This document shows positions 1 to 10,535 of a stretch of 64,000 bases of DNA, in pieces; the first letter of the stretch is position 1; the number at the start of each line of letters is the position of its first letter. The notes beneath the pieces were generated by a model. The model made no database searches, had not been told where the DNA came from, and saw only the letters and a program-made list of their open reading frames with translations. Location of the stretch: NCBI GenBank assembly GCA_028554755.1, contig JAPTOF010000003.1:4506501-4570500 (forward strand), read 5' to 3'. The position numbers and the translations under genes were made by a program. Source of the stretch: Cordia subcordata. Its lineage: Eukaryota > Streptophyta > Magnoliopsida > Boraginales > Cordiaceae.

Positions 1-201
1 TTGATGAAAAGTTGACTAATTCTGAATGATTGATGAATCCTATTAATTTCTGGGTACTCATGCAAACATATTAAGTTTTTCCTTTAATTTCTGGGTATCA
101 ATGTAACATTTTAAAGTGTTTTTTTAACTGTTTTTCCTTTTTCCTAAATATCATCTAACCAGTAAGTAAATCAAATATCTTGTTGTCCTCAAACAAGCAA
201 G

Positions 202-3200
202 GGTGTGGAGCCTGCTGTGAGCTACAAGAATTTAGGATTGCCGCCAGAATGGTATAAGGCATTGGAATGGATATTCCCCACGTGGGCAAGGACACATGCC
301 CTTGATACTGGTGAAGCTGTAAATGTTCTTAAAGGTGCAATTGTGACTGCAGATCGTATAGTGACAGTTAGCCAGGTTATGGTCTGCATCTTGCTTTCTG
401 GCCATATCTCATTTTCTGAATTCAGATGAATTATCTGCTTGTTCATAATCAGTATAAGATGATGAAATTTTAGCTGTTTTAGCTAGCATGCTGGAATGCT
501 TATATTATTTGTGTAATGTACAAAAGTCAAGTAACTTATTTGGTTAGTAGTAAAATGTCTTCTAAATGCGACATCCCTTGTATTATGTTCTTGTTGTTGC
601 AGGGATATTCTTGGGAAATTACAACTCCTGAAGGTGGATATGGGCTGCATGAGCTATTGGCAAGTCGAAAAATGATTCTTAATGGTATTAATAGTCTTTG
701 AATTTCTGATTTACAAACATTTGACCTGAATAATTTGTATACATTTAAGTACTTTTCTCCCAATTTCTTTTCCTCTCCCCAGCTCTCTCTCTTTCTCTAT
801 CTATTATCTATCTATCTTCCCCCTGTTTTTTTTGTGTATGTATGTGCACTTGTATCTGCATGCTTTCTGTCTCTCTTTTTCTTTTTCTTTCCAAGTATAA
901 ATGGACAGAGGAAGTAATATCTGAGGTACATTTATGTTCCATTCTTTTATTGTCTAGCTCTCTCTCTTTGAAAAATTTGGGTTGGGTTGAAGGTCTTATT
1001 GATTTGATAAAAAATTCACATGGGTTCACATGGTCTTAAGAACTGGAACTGTTGAAGTGGTCAATTCAGTTATTTCTCTTTTGTAATTCCACAGCTCATT
1101 CAGTAATGTTATTTTTCCTTGCATATTACGATCAAGCAGTTGTTTATGCTGCTTGCACTTGCTATAGTTGTTTTTTCATGTATGATGAATCTTTGCTCAG
1201 CCTCCTTTGTTCTCACCCTTTTTTAACTTGTCCCAGTGACTGGTGCTTGATGTAACAGAAAATGCTTCCATCTATTACCTTGCATATGTTCTATAGGTCT
1301 TGTTGCAAATTCAGCATATGCAGCTTACAAGTTTCTGGATTTTGCAAATTAGTGCCTCAGATAATTATTCTGGTTATGTATTATTATTATTAGTGCGGAA
1401 ACATTATAGATTATATGATTATGCAGGGATTACAAATGGCATTGATCTTAATGAGTGGAGCCCATCTTTAGATGAGCAGATTGCTTGCAAGTATTCCATC
1501 GACGACCTCTCCGGGAAGGTTGTTAATCTTATACCTCTAACAAGATCCTTTTCCTTCTAAACTGAGCTGTTGTCTTTGGGCCTCATGAACTAATTATTTT
1601 GTTGAAAGAAGGGAATAAGAAAAAGAGCTCTGAGCTAGACCTCAGATTCACTTGAACTATTTGATTTCCATCTAAATTGCTCATAGAATTGCAGGTTCAA
1701 TGTAAAATTGCTTTGCAAAAAGAACTAGGTCTTTCTATTCGTCCTGATTGTCCATTGGTAAGAATTTTATATCAAGTCTAAGTTCACTGGCAATGAAATT
1801 GACTTTACTCTTATAATGACTTGAAAAGTTTGATGTAATATAAGATTGGATTTATCGGGAGATTGGACTTCCAGAAAGGTGTTGACATACTTCTATCAGC
1901 AACCCCTGAACTAATGCAAGACGATGTCCAATTTGTAAGTGTTCCTTTTTTCTCATTATTTCTCAAAATTAAAGGAACTAATTTGGAGTGTATCCTCTTG
2001 TTTCTTTCTTTTCTTTTTGTCATTTCTTCTACACTTTTCTTACTTCTTTCTGAAGCAAATTCAGGTGCGTAGATGTCTTCCGGCATGTGTTAAAGAATAT
2101 AATCTTCTTTTGAGAATTTCCAAGTATTCTTCCCTATAATTCTTGTAAAATGATACATTTCACGAAAATGGCATCTTAGATGGCAAGGAAGCAGCTGGTG
2201 GATGTTGTCGATAATATGGTCTCACCTTACAGGATATTCTTAGAACTTCGTTATTTCTAAGAAACATATTCCAAAACAAAAAGTATTCTTCTATGTGCAC
2301 TTTCTAGATGGCTTTGAGATTGAGACTGACTTGGAGCAATGAGGATTGACTTAAATTGGTAATGGCATGGTAGTCTATTGGTTAATCAAGTTCCGGTGAC
2401 ATAAATGCTGTAGAAATGATTGTTTCTGACAATTTTCAGATTTCATTATAGAATGATGGTGGATTGATTTATGTGTTCTAGGTAATGCTCGGATCTGGGG
2501 AGAGACAATACGAAGATTGGATGAGACATACAGAGTCACTCTACCGAGACAAATTTCGGGGTTGGGTTGGATTCAATGTTCCAATTTCTCACAGGATAAC
2601 CGCTGGGTAATCTAATGCGCTGGTCATGAAGTTTTGAAAAATAAGATTTCTTATGTATCTTATTGATGCTGTGCAATATGCAGCTGTGACATACTAGTGA
2701 TGCCTTCAAGATTTGAACCATGTGGTCTTAACCAGTTATATGCAATGAGATACGGGACTGTACCCGTTGTTCACAAGACTGGAGGGCTTAGGGTGAGCAA
2801 ACTTTCAATCTGAAAGAATCTATTGTTTGGTTATGAGTTTACACACTAAACTGCATATTTTTTTCTCACTTTCAGGACACGGTGGAGAATTTCAACCCAT
2901 ATGTTCGTGAAGGCAGAGGTGAAGGAACTGGGTGTGTATTTCTCCTTGTAAATTTTGCTGTTCAAGATATCCCGTATGGATTTTGGTGACTTTCACATTA
3001 ATTTTTAGCATTGAGAAACACAACTGAAAAAGATTTCGTGGTTAATAGATGTTTCCTGTGCAAGAACGAAATGAAAATGGCGAGCCATCTATTGCTTAGA
3101 TGTGTTTGGGCTAGTAATCTCTGGGAGATGGCCTTTAATATTAAGGGTGTTCAATAGATCGCTTCTAATTCCTTTTGTGACATGGTCTCTTTAGCCACAT

Positions 3201-4424
3201 TTAGAGTCTATGGAAGGAATGGAATGGGAGGCTTTTGAAGGGAAGGAATGTCTCTTTCTTCTCTCCAATATCATTTCATACATGATCTTTGTTTTTGGAC
3301 TAGAGGTTCTTTGTGAAGTCGATATAGATAATATACGAGGATGTATTGATAGCTTATGGAGTTGATGCAAATGTGTTCTGAGTGCACCCCTTTGGTACAT
3401 GTCAATTTTTTTGATTCCTCGAAAAAAAAAGATTCTGTACTTCTCAAAGAAAGAAGTTATACTTTATGCTTAGTTGTGCTCCTCTGTATCTGGTGCAAAG
3501 CAACAAAGTCAAACTCCTCTTGATTTTTGACGTGGAATTTGAGAACCAGAAAAGTAAACATTTTGGATTCTGGTACTAGTGATTGAGAAGTATTGTGATA
3601 ATGTTTCTTGTCAATGTGACAAACATTATTTGGTGATAGTTTTTGCGTTATTGCAATGATGAATCACCTCCCAGACAAATCATTAGGTAAAAAGGAAGCA
3701 GAAGGAGAAAAATTCTGGGTGGTCAAGGTGCAAACTTTTTAGTTCTCTGCAGGGATGCAGAGAAGAGAATGGGGAAAGGAGAATACAAAACATTTACTAG
3801 TAGAGATTTTATTGGTTCATATACTAGCACGTCTACCAATTTATTATGATTCTCTCTCTCAATTTACTTTAACACTTTAGGAGAAAAGAATAATTTTAAA
3901 ATGTTTATTGTCTCAATTTGCTTCAGGATGCTTGTTTCGAAATCGTGAATGATGCATTATCTTATGATTGTGTCTTCAACAGGTGGGCTTTCTCTCCTCT
4001 ATCACGGGAAAATTTGCTGAACGTGAGTACTTTCATCATACAGCTTTTAAATTCATATCTTCAAGCCATCTATCTGGTGTTGCAATTCATAACTTTTAGC
4101 AGTTGCGCTGATATAGCACTGAGCTTAGCAGCTTCTTGTATGCTGTGTCTGTATTGTGTATAAATATTTATAACAAACATGTAGATACATATAAACTGCT
4201 GTATATGACTTTATCCTCTTGATTAATGCGTCGTCTCAAAGTTTTGATGTTGGGAACGTCTGCAGGCACTTAGACTCGCCATTAGGACTTACAGGGAGCA
4301 CAAGTCTTCGTGGGAAGGATTGATGAAGAGGGGAATGCGAAGAGACTACTCCTGGGAAAATGCAGCCATTCGGTACGAACAAATCTTCGAATGGGCCTTC
4401 ATTGATTCCCCTTATGCTGGCTGA
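202..4424 (+). CDS. SS1: Starch synthase I, 3' part (ten exons, 5' end outside window)
   Basis: Glycosyltransferase family 5 enzyme that transfers glucose from ADP-glucose to alpha-1,4-glucan chains in plastids during amylopectin synthesis. Exons read at 202-375, 603-684, 1427-1518, 1695-1757, 1845-1934, 2482-2606, 2684-2792, 2876-2931, 3983-4022 and 4266-4424; phases join exactly and give 329 residues plus stop. Seen: [11 protein letters not shown] near the start, [13 protein letters not shown] at the start of the nucleotide-binding lobe, [19 protein letters not shown] with the conserved acidic GT5/GT4 motif, a GGLRDTV segment, and the C-terminal [18 protein letters not shown] block typical of SS1 rather than GBSS or SSII-IV. 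The transit peptide and N-terminal KXGGL motif must lie upstream of base 1. No frame break is visible. The eighth intron (2932-3982) is enlarged by a LINE remnant. Confidence 0.95.
3027..3434 (+). mobile_element. Truncated non-LTR retrotransposon (LINE) 3' fragment in SS1 intron
   Basis: One frame from about 3038 to 3157 encodes a reverse-transcriptase zinc-binding (zf-RVT) signature: CFLCKN, then SHLLLRC and VWASNLW, i.e. CxxC...HxxxxxC followed by the usual Trp-rich tail. A stop follows, then non-coding sequence ending in an A-run at 3422-3430. The string AAAAAGATT occurs at 3027-3035 and again at 3426-3434, and may be the target-site duplication. It lies in the same orientation as SS1 and wholly within its intron. 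Only the last part of the element survives. Confidence 0.7.
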
Positions 4425-4871
4425 ATGAATGACATCGTGCAACAATGGGCTAATAGCATAATGAGAGCGGTAAAACCAGCAGGAAAATTGGATTCTGAGA
4501 TTTTGATTAACTTCATTCAAATTGTTGACCTGATGGGAAAGTGATTTTAGCCATTTAGGTCTTAGGCATTCTTTGGTTAGGCGTGAGTTAATCTGTAATT
4601 AACACTATTCGTGTTGGATTGAATTCATTAGTAACTTTATAACATTACGAGAGATGATTATTGATTTCCCGTTAAATGATTTGAATTATTTTATCATAAT
4701 TGCACTATAAGTTTACCATCACTAATTTCTGTTACGTCAGGATTTAAATTCTGTGGCGTTTTTCTTCTTTAGCCATACGAGAGATTTGTATAAGTTTTTG
4801 CTTTTTTGTTTGCATGAATCATGGTGCAGGAGGACAGAGATGATATAAGTTGTAGTTTTCACCTAAAATAA

Positions 4872-4921
4872 TCCCACATCGGAGCATGTGAGGAGTGGAT
4901 GGGGGAAAGTCTCTTATAAAA
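4872..4921 (+). promoter_or_regulatory. Plant snRNA promoter: USE and TATA box
   Basis: ATCCCACATCG at about 4871-4881 is an exact match to the plant snRNA upstream sequence element RTCCCACATCG. A TATA box (TATAAAAA) begins at 4915. The spacing of about 33 bases (roughly three to four helical turns, in the long class) is the arrangement known for Pol II-transcribed plant snRNA genes (U1, U2, U4, U5). Pol III genes (U6, U3) have about ten bases less. The TATA lies about 33 bases before the inferred U4 start. Confidence 0.88.
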
Positions 4922-4947
4922 AGGGAAGTTGGGGCTTGAAAGGAAGC

Positions 4948-5092
4948 ATCTTTGCGCTTGGGGCAATGACGCAGCTAGTGAGGTTCTAACCGAGGCGCGT
5001 CTATTGCTGGTTGAAAACTATTTCCAAACCCCCTCTTTGGCCTGGGTTTGGCCCTGGCCATTGAGAATTTCTGGAAGGGTTCCCTTTCTGGG
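4948..5092 (+). ncRNA. U4: U4 spliceosomal snRNA
   Basis: The transcript starts ATCTTTGCGCTTGGGGC, the plant U4 5' end, which pairs with U6. It continues through the 5' stem-loop with its kink-turn (GTGAGG ... CCGAGGCGCG) that binds the 15.5K/SNU13 protein, then TTGCTGGTTGAAAAC, the stem I region. Near the 3' end are an Sm-like site (AATTTCTGG, about 5067-5075) and a terminal hairpin (AAGGG TT CCCTT). Just downstream, about 5101-5117, is a stretch resembling the plant snRNA 3' box (CA, about eight bases, then ACTAAA). The bulge base after the first A of the kink-turn is G where human U4 has A. The intact promoter suggests an active copy. The short open frame across it is incidental. Confidence 0.9.
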
Positions 5093-5369
5093 TAAAGCCC
5101 TACAATTCTTTAACTAAATTTTCTTTTATTTGTGTTTTTATTTTAAAAATGCTTTAAGGCTTTTTCCTTAAAAAGGATCTTGAAGTAAGAGTCAGGGCTT
5201 TTGCGTGGTGGAATTATCTATTTTATTTTATACGATCTCGAGTATATTGATCTAATGGACAATACGCTTTGTAGACCTACAAAATAATTTGATTACAGCT
5301 ACTCTAGAAATCATATTTTTATCAGCTCATTTGTGTAAAACGTGAGAGGACTATACACTTATAAAATAA

Positions 5370-5391
5370 CTAGCAACATGCGATGCACAGG
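5370..5391 (-). mobile_element. Helitron 3' terminus (fragment)
   Basis: Read on the minus strand, the sequence gives a short GTGC-ATC-GCAT hairpin followed by about ten bases and CTAG, then host T. This is the Helitron 3' end rule (hairpin, CTRR, T). The 5' TC end was not found to the right, so this is probably truncated or decayed. Similar ends occur at 43657, 46167 and 48589. Confidence 0.5.
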
Positions 5392-5539
5392 AAAAATAAA
5401 TATTTTTATTATTTTTATTTATTATTAATGGTCAATTATATTTTTATGCTCTACGTTAAAATAATATATTAAGAAACAAAAATTTTTATTATCTTTATTT
5501 ATCATCAATGGTCAATAATATCTTTACGCTCTATGTTTA

Positions 5540-5551
<12 letters not shown>
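5392..5551. repeat. Two-copy tandem repeat, 80-base unit
   Basis: Two adjacent diverged copies, recognisable by TTTATTATTTTTATTTATTATTAATGGTCAA-like blocks ending in the GGTCAAT motif at 5430 and 5510, and the ACGCTCTA-like blocks that follow. The second copy runs into the AT microsatellite. Confidence 0.65.

Positions 5552-5585
<34 letters not shown>
5543..5585. repeat. (TA)n microsatellite
   Basis: An uninterrupted alternating TA tract of about 20 units. Confidence 0.95.
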
Positions 5586-5588
<3 letters not shown>

Positions 5589-5829
5589 TCGGAAGTTTTC
5601 AACAATGTTTGATGGTGTCGTTAGAGAATGCTTGGCGGAGTATGCCTCTGCTTCTTTCTGACAACTTCTCTCGCGTTCATGTGGCCATGGTTGTGGCCTT
5701 CCCTTTAGGGTTAAAGCTACAATTGGTGAAAGTTTTATAAAGTTTTGGTCACAGACGCTGTTGATGGACAAGTTTATAGGATGGTTTAATGTTTAGGATG
5801 TTAGAGTTTTGTGTTCGGTCTATTTTCTT

Positions 5830-5980
5830 GTTTGTTTTAGTCTGTTTATTTGTTGGGCTTCAAGTTTTCTATTGGACTTTGTTCGCCTGTTTCTCTTGGG
5901 TTGAGCTGGGTTACTTTACTTTTTATAATTATCTTTCATGTGAATATTAATTTATATTTTTGACCAAAAAAACAAAAAGA
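5830..5980 (+). mobile_element. LINE-like 3' tail
   Basis: T- and G-rich non-coding sequence ends in TTTTTGACC followed by an A-rich tail (AAAAAAACAAAAAG). This resembles the 3' ends of plant L1-type LINEs. No reverse-transcriptase coding sequence was recognised upstream, so the call rests on the tail only. Confidence 0.35.
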
Positions 5981-6468
5981 AGTCACTTACTCACTTACAT
6001 TATCTATATAACTTTCGAATTCTTAAAAAAAAAATAATTCATCAATAACTTTAATATTAAGGTCCTGTTCAACAATATTAAAAATAACTGTTCGAGTAAC
6101 TTTTAGTATTTCAACTAACTTTTTTTCAAACAGTAAAACAACTTAACATTTAATAGTAACTTTTAGCATTTTATCTTTTTTTATTTGATAATTTTAGCCT
6201 TTTTCCATCTTGTTTGACAATACTAATCTGTTTTCAATCTCTTTACATTTTTATCTTTTCTTTCCCAAATAAAAAAAAATTGATACAAAAATTAATTTCA
6301 AATTTTATGCACATCAAAATACACTAAAAGGTAATTAAAAATATTTTTATAATATTAATTCAAATGCTTTATCAAAAAATTAATCTAATTATGCTTTAAT
6401 TATAAAATATTATTATAGAAAGCAAATGTCTAATTATAAAATGAATTATTTTAATCTAATAATTGCAA

Positions 6469-6469
<1 letters not shown>

Positions 6470-6503
<34 letters not shown>
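6470..6503. repeat. (AAT)n microsatellite
   Basis: About eleven consecutive AAT/ATA units. Confidence 0.95.
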
Positions 6504-6903
6504 TGGTACCAATATTTTTTTCTTCATTTTATTTTCATCGGTTAATCTAATAACTTTATCGAATATATTTTGTTTAATCAATTAATGTTAATAGCTAAAA
6601 TATAGCAGTTATCAACTTTTCAAACAATTAACGATTAGAATAGATTTTAAGAACACATTTTGAGATCCCAAAGAAAAAAGGGCTTCTGGTCATAATATTT
6701 GCTATAGTTAGTCCACAGTGGAAATAAATGAAACTCAAAGTTGATTAGAAGCATTTTTCCGCGACCCAAATCAACATCAACATTAATATGTTTTGGCCAA
6801 GTGTGAAACACTAATTTAGCTATAAAAGATATCGTCCAATATTTTTCGCACAAAATAGTTGGTGGAACATACTATTGAATATGAAACTATCAAAAAAGAC
6901 TAT

Positions 6904-7129
6904 GGACTCATTTGGATTGGCTTTTTTAAAAAGTATTTTTTTAACAACTTTTAAAAAATAACTTTTTTTGAGTAACTGAAAATTTTGGTTTCTAAAAAAA
7001 GCTGTATTTGAGCTTTTTTCAGAGTTTCAGTTTTTTGAAAGCCAAATCAAATAATTATTGCAAATTTAATGTAACTTTTTCAGGAAAAAAAATATTTTTT
7101 CCTTAAAAAAAGCAAACCCAAACAGGCCC
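6904..7129. mobile_element. PIF/Harbinger-like MITE, family A
   Basis: Begins GGACTCATTTGGATTGGC and ends AACCCAAACAGGCCC, so the ends are inverted repeats of the GGGCYYGTTTGGATTGG type. It is flanked by TAT on both sides. The inside is A/T runs with inverted symmetry (AAAATTTTGG/AGCTT blocks). At least seven other copies or fragments occur in this window. Confidence 0.7.
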
Positions 7130-7242
7130 TATAACCAACAAATTTCAGCAACAGCATAAGCAATGGCAAATACTCAACCTCAGTGCTAGAGCAAGATACT
7201 ATTATGATCATTACTATACTTAAAAATATAGAAGTAGATTTA

Positions 7243-7442
7243 GGGCTCATTTGGATGGGTTTTTGAAAAATAATTTTTTTTTAGAAGCTGAAAATTTTGG
7301 CTTTTAAAAAAAAGTTGTATTTGAGTTTTTTTTCAAAATTTCAATTTTTTTGAAAATCAAATCAAATAGTTATTACAAATATAATATAACTTTTTTAGAA
7401 AAAAATACTTTTTTCCTGAGAAAAACCAATCCAAACAGGCCC
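7243..7442. mobile_element. PIF/Harbinger-like MITE, family A
   Basis: A 200-base element beginning GGGCTCATTTGGAT and ending ATCCAAACAGGCCC, flanked by a perfect TTA target duplication at 7240-7242 and 7443-7445. TTA duplications are characteristic of PIF/Harbinger (Tourist) elements. It lies only about 113 bases from the preceding copy, in the same repeat family. Confidence 0.85.
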
Positions 7443-7659
7443 TTAATACTTGGTTTATCTCATTTTTACATATCTAAAAGGGAAACATTGACACCCGAAG
7501 CTCGAAGGGATGTAGTTTGGATATTTTTTATATAGCTTAAAATATGGCGATAAATTTTGCATTACTGGTATAGGAAGTCAAAACAAGGGTCCTTACATCA
7601 TGGTCCTTTATAACATGCTACTTCATCAAGCATTGTGCTTCCCCTACTGCTGTTCACGC

Positions 7660-7960
7660 ATGCACAGTAAATATTTGTTCGCTACCTCACAACTGTTTGT
7701 TCATTAATTGTTTATTCACTATCTTACAGCTATTTATTTATTACCCCATAACCATTTATTTATTAACTTTCATATATAAATCAAATATTTGTTAAATACA
7801 CCATAACTATTTGTTCACTATTACACATTTATTTGTTCACTAATTATTTATTCATTAACCAATAACTATTTGTTCATTGACTTTCATATATACATCAAAT
7901 ATTTGTTCATTACCCTTTAATTATTTGTTTACTGCTCTCACACATACAAACACAAAAAAC
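7660..7960. repeat. TTTGTTCATTA-rich repeat with ~114-base internal tandem
   Basis: Many variants of TATTTGTTCATTA are seen, with the block CTTTCATATATA-ATCAAATATTTGTT present at about 7767 and 7881. Related sequences lie at about 19190-19440 and 58545-58800, so this is a dispersed family of unknown type. Confidence 0.5.
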
Positions 7961-8602
7961 ACAAACACATTTGCATGCATGCATACTTGGATGCGAATAT
8001 GGGTTTTAATGGCGAATTGATTTTGGAGTGTCCAAACACCATATGGGTGGTACGGTTAGAATCGCAACGAGAAGAGGAAGAGATTGTTAGTTATAGCGCA
8101 GTGAGATGGTGCCAGAATCTTCGCCGATATAAGAAAGAAGACAATGGGCTTTAATGTTGGATCGACACCTAAGAGATTTTTTTGGACAATGCACATCATT
8201 ATGATTAGTGAAGAAAGACAAATTTTATGGTGGCCTTTATCTGACGTGAGATAACCGGTAGCATCACTGGTGAAGAGAAAAGAGAAAAAGAGAGAGCTGA
8301 GGAAAGAAAAGAACGAAGAAATAGAAATTAGAGAAGAGAGAGAACCGCGTGTTGGCTATGTGCTTTTTTTTCTTTTTTCTTTAATACATGAGGGAGCATG
8401 ATACTTAACGAAGGAATACCTTATGAAGGACTATGGCATAATTTGCATATAAACAATATTGTTCGAGAATTGGGCATGCAACCTGAGAGAAAAACCCATT
8501 TTTGTGTGATGGTGAAATTTTCTTAGTCTTACCGGACTATTTTGCTTTGGGGTGTGGGCCAAAAAATTCTATATGTGATGCTACTTTGGAATATATATAT
8601 TA

Positions 8603-8700
8603 GAGGGTGTTCCACTTTGTTTATTTAGTGTTTATAAGTACTTAAATGGTAAAAAATATGTCTCTTGGTGCTTTTTTTTACAGCAAAGCCAAACACCCTC
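8603..8700. mobile_element. Small Tourist-like MITE, family B
   Basis: A 98-base element with ends GAGGGTGTTCCACTTTG and CAAAGCCAAACACCCTC. The flanks are TTA on the left and TAA on the right, a near-matching 3-base duplication. The inside has GCTTATAA-like motifs shared with copies at 18398, 26201 and 58024. Confidence 0.65.
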
Positions 8701-8817
8701 TAAGTTAACTTAAATGTCTCAAACCATGTAAATTTAGTGTAACATCTTTTCATTAATTTCCTCATATTTCTCCTGCATGAGTGAGTTATGTATGTCTGCA
8801 ATGTGTCCTTGAACCCC

Positions 8818-8890
8818 ATAAGTAATTTAAGTAATTGAGATTATCTCAATAAAAAATGATGTCCTAAGTTCAAATTTTATGGGGGATGGG
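8818..8890 (+). mobile_element. Possible degenerate SINE
   Basis: TAAGTAATTGAGATT and a downstream AGTTCAAATTTT resemble decayed Pol III A and B boxes at SINE-like spacing. No clear tail or target duplication was found. Weak call. Confidence 0.25.
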
Positions 8891-9583
8891 GTTGGTTGGG
8901 TCACGGTGGGGTTAGAAAAAAACCAAGAACCTCCACAACCACAAATTTGCACAATTGTAAATTGTAACTACTATATATTTTAGCCAATATTGCACATAAT
9001 TAATACTAAGCTATGGTATTCATGATCGTGACTAATCTGTGGAGACCCTTAGAACACAAGTCCATCTAAAATTGGTAACGTTAATTCTTCGCTTAAACGT
9101 AAGATTAAGTAGCTGTCTTGCTTTGTTTGCATCACTATAAATATTCAACATGGAAGATTCTTTAAATAAACTAAGGACCACAAGTGATAATAACATCTTT
9201 TAATGATTGCTTTAAACACAATCCAATGGTGGCAATCTAGCCTCGTTTGCAAGCCCAGATGCCAAGGGCGGATCTTAAAAATAATGATGGATTGCAAATG
9301 TTTGCTAGTGATTTATAATGTGCAATTACCAATAATAAATAGGATTTTGCATAGCTTTTATTCAACAGCTTCCTACTTTACAGGTCTCATCAAAGGGAGG
9401 CAAAAGCTTTCTTAGCAAACAGCAAAAACCCCATCTATCTGAATCTTAATATACTCTTTGGACCCATGAAAACCTGGATTCTTGGCTGGCCTAATCTTGA
9501 TGTTAATGATATATTAAACACTGACTGATACTATTCTTCTTTGCATCAACATGGTCCCGTTTTCATTTTATTTATTTATTTAT

Positions 9584-10045
9584 GGATAAAATGCATACCA
9601 CCTCTGGTGAATTATTTAATTAGCTAATTATTTCCATATTTTAAAATTTACTCCATTACCCTCTGTGTTTTTCACAAGTTAGTATGTAAATCTCCTACCT
9701 TAACGTTTTCTGTTCTAATTAACTTATTATGGATTATACGTGCTTCTCTTATGTCATGAGTGGCAAAACTTGCAATGTAATGTATATTTGCACAAAAGTA
9801 TCCTTATTTTTAGTTAACAACATTCAGATAATAACAAGAAAAAAGGCAATTGTGCCACCTTTCAAGAAGTATGGGAAATAATGTGGTAAGTTTAAAAAAT
9901 ACTGGGGCAAATCAGCTAACTATACAAATTATAGGGGTAATATACCACTTTTTAAAAATTATGGAGTAATATGGAAAATTTTAAAATACAGGAAGTAATC
10001 CGCTAATTAAACAAATCACATGATGATAACATGCATTTTACCTTT
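9584..10045. mobile_element. Long foldback element, family C
   Basis: The left end reads GGATAAAATGCATACCACC and continues through TTTAATTAGCTAATTA. The right end is its approximate reverse complement (TCCGCTAATTAAACAAATCA ... CATGCATTTTACC). Both arms are long, so the element would fold on itself. A second copy is at 24272-24740. Confidence 0.6.
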
Positions 10046-10295
10046 ATTTTTTTCTGTTTGATGATCGGGAGATTCATTCAAAACTTCAAGTCACATCAAA
10101 TATACTAAAACCTAGATTACATGACTCGATCCAAAAGAAACATGCTTCGAATTAATCAAACACGAGACTTACTGAAACTTGCACCGCAAAATTTAATCTC
10201 TTTGGCTGATTAGTAAGCTGAGAGTGAGCAAATCTCGTGCCTAGGCCCCGAGGGCTCCACACAAATTATGGTCTCCTTATTTGCATTAAATGGCC

Positions 10296-10535
10296 CTAGG
10301 GAATTCTCACATCATTTGGACCATTTACAGGTACATGCACTATGTGTAACGGTTCATTAATATCAATAACCAACCCTTTAATAGCCACACACTCTAAAGT
10401 CCACTGCACATTCATTTCTTTTACATTTGATTGAAAATGGGTATGTGGCAGTAGCAACAGTGTTTTTTTGGTCATGTAAATGTGATCAATATGGTGCCTG
10501 CAAAAAGATATGTCGGATTTGATATGGGTTGGCAA
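10296..10535 (-). CDS. Unrecognised open frame, possible gene remnant
   Basis: A 79-codon open frame on the minus strand with varied composition (NVQWTLECVAIKGL, HIVHVPVNGP) that looks more protein-like than its AT-rich surroundings. A TTTTTGCAG acceptor-like site lies inside it near 10499. No domain recognised and no partner exon established. It may be a pseudogene fragment or chance. Confidence 0.15.
   Translation of the reverse strand: MPTHIKSDISFCRHHIDHIYMTKKTLLLLPHTHFQSNVKEMNVQWTLECVAIKGLVIDINEPLHIVHVPVNGPNDVRIP

Noticed and set aside
3918..4163. 81-codon open frame starting before SS1 exon 9
   Set aside because: Only 3983-4022 is coding; the rest is intron read-through of the real exon.
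4929..5117. 62-codon open frame
   Set aside because: It lies across the U4 snRNA gene and has no protein-like features.
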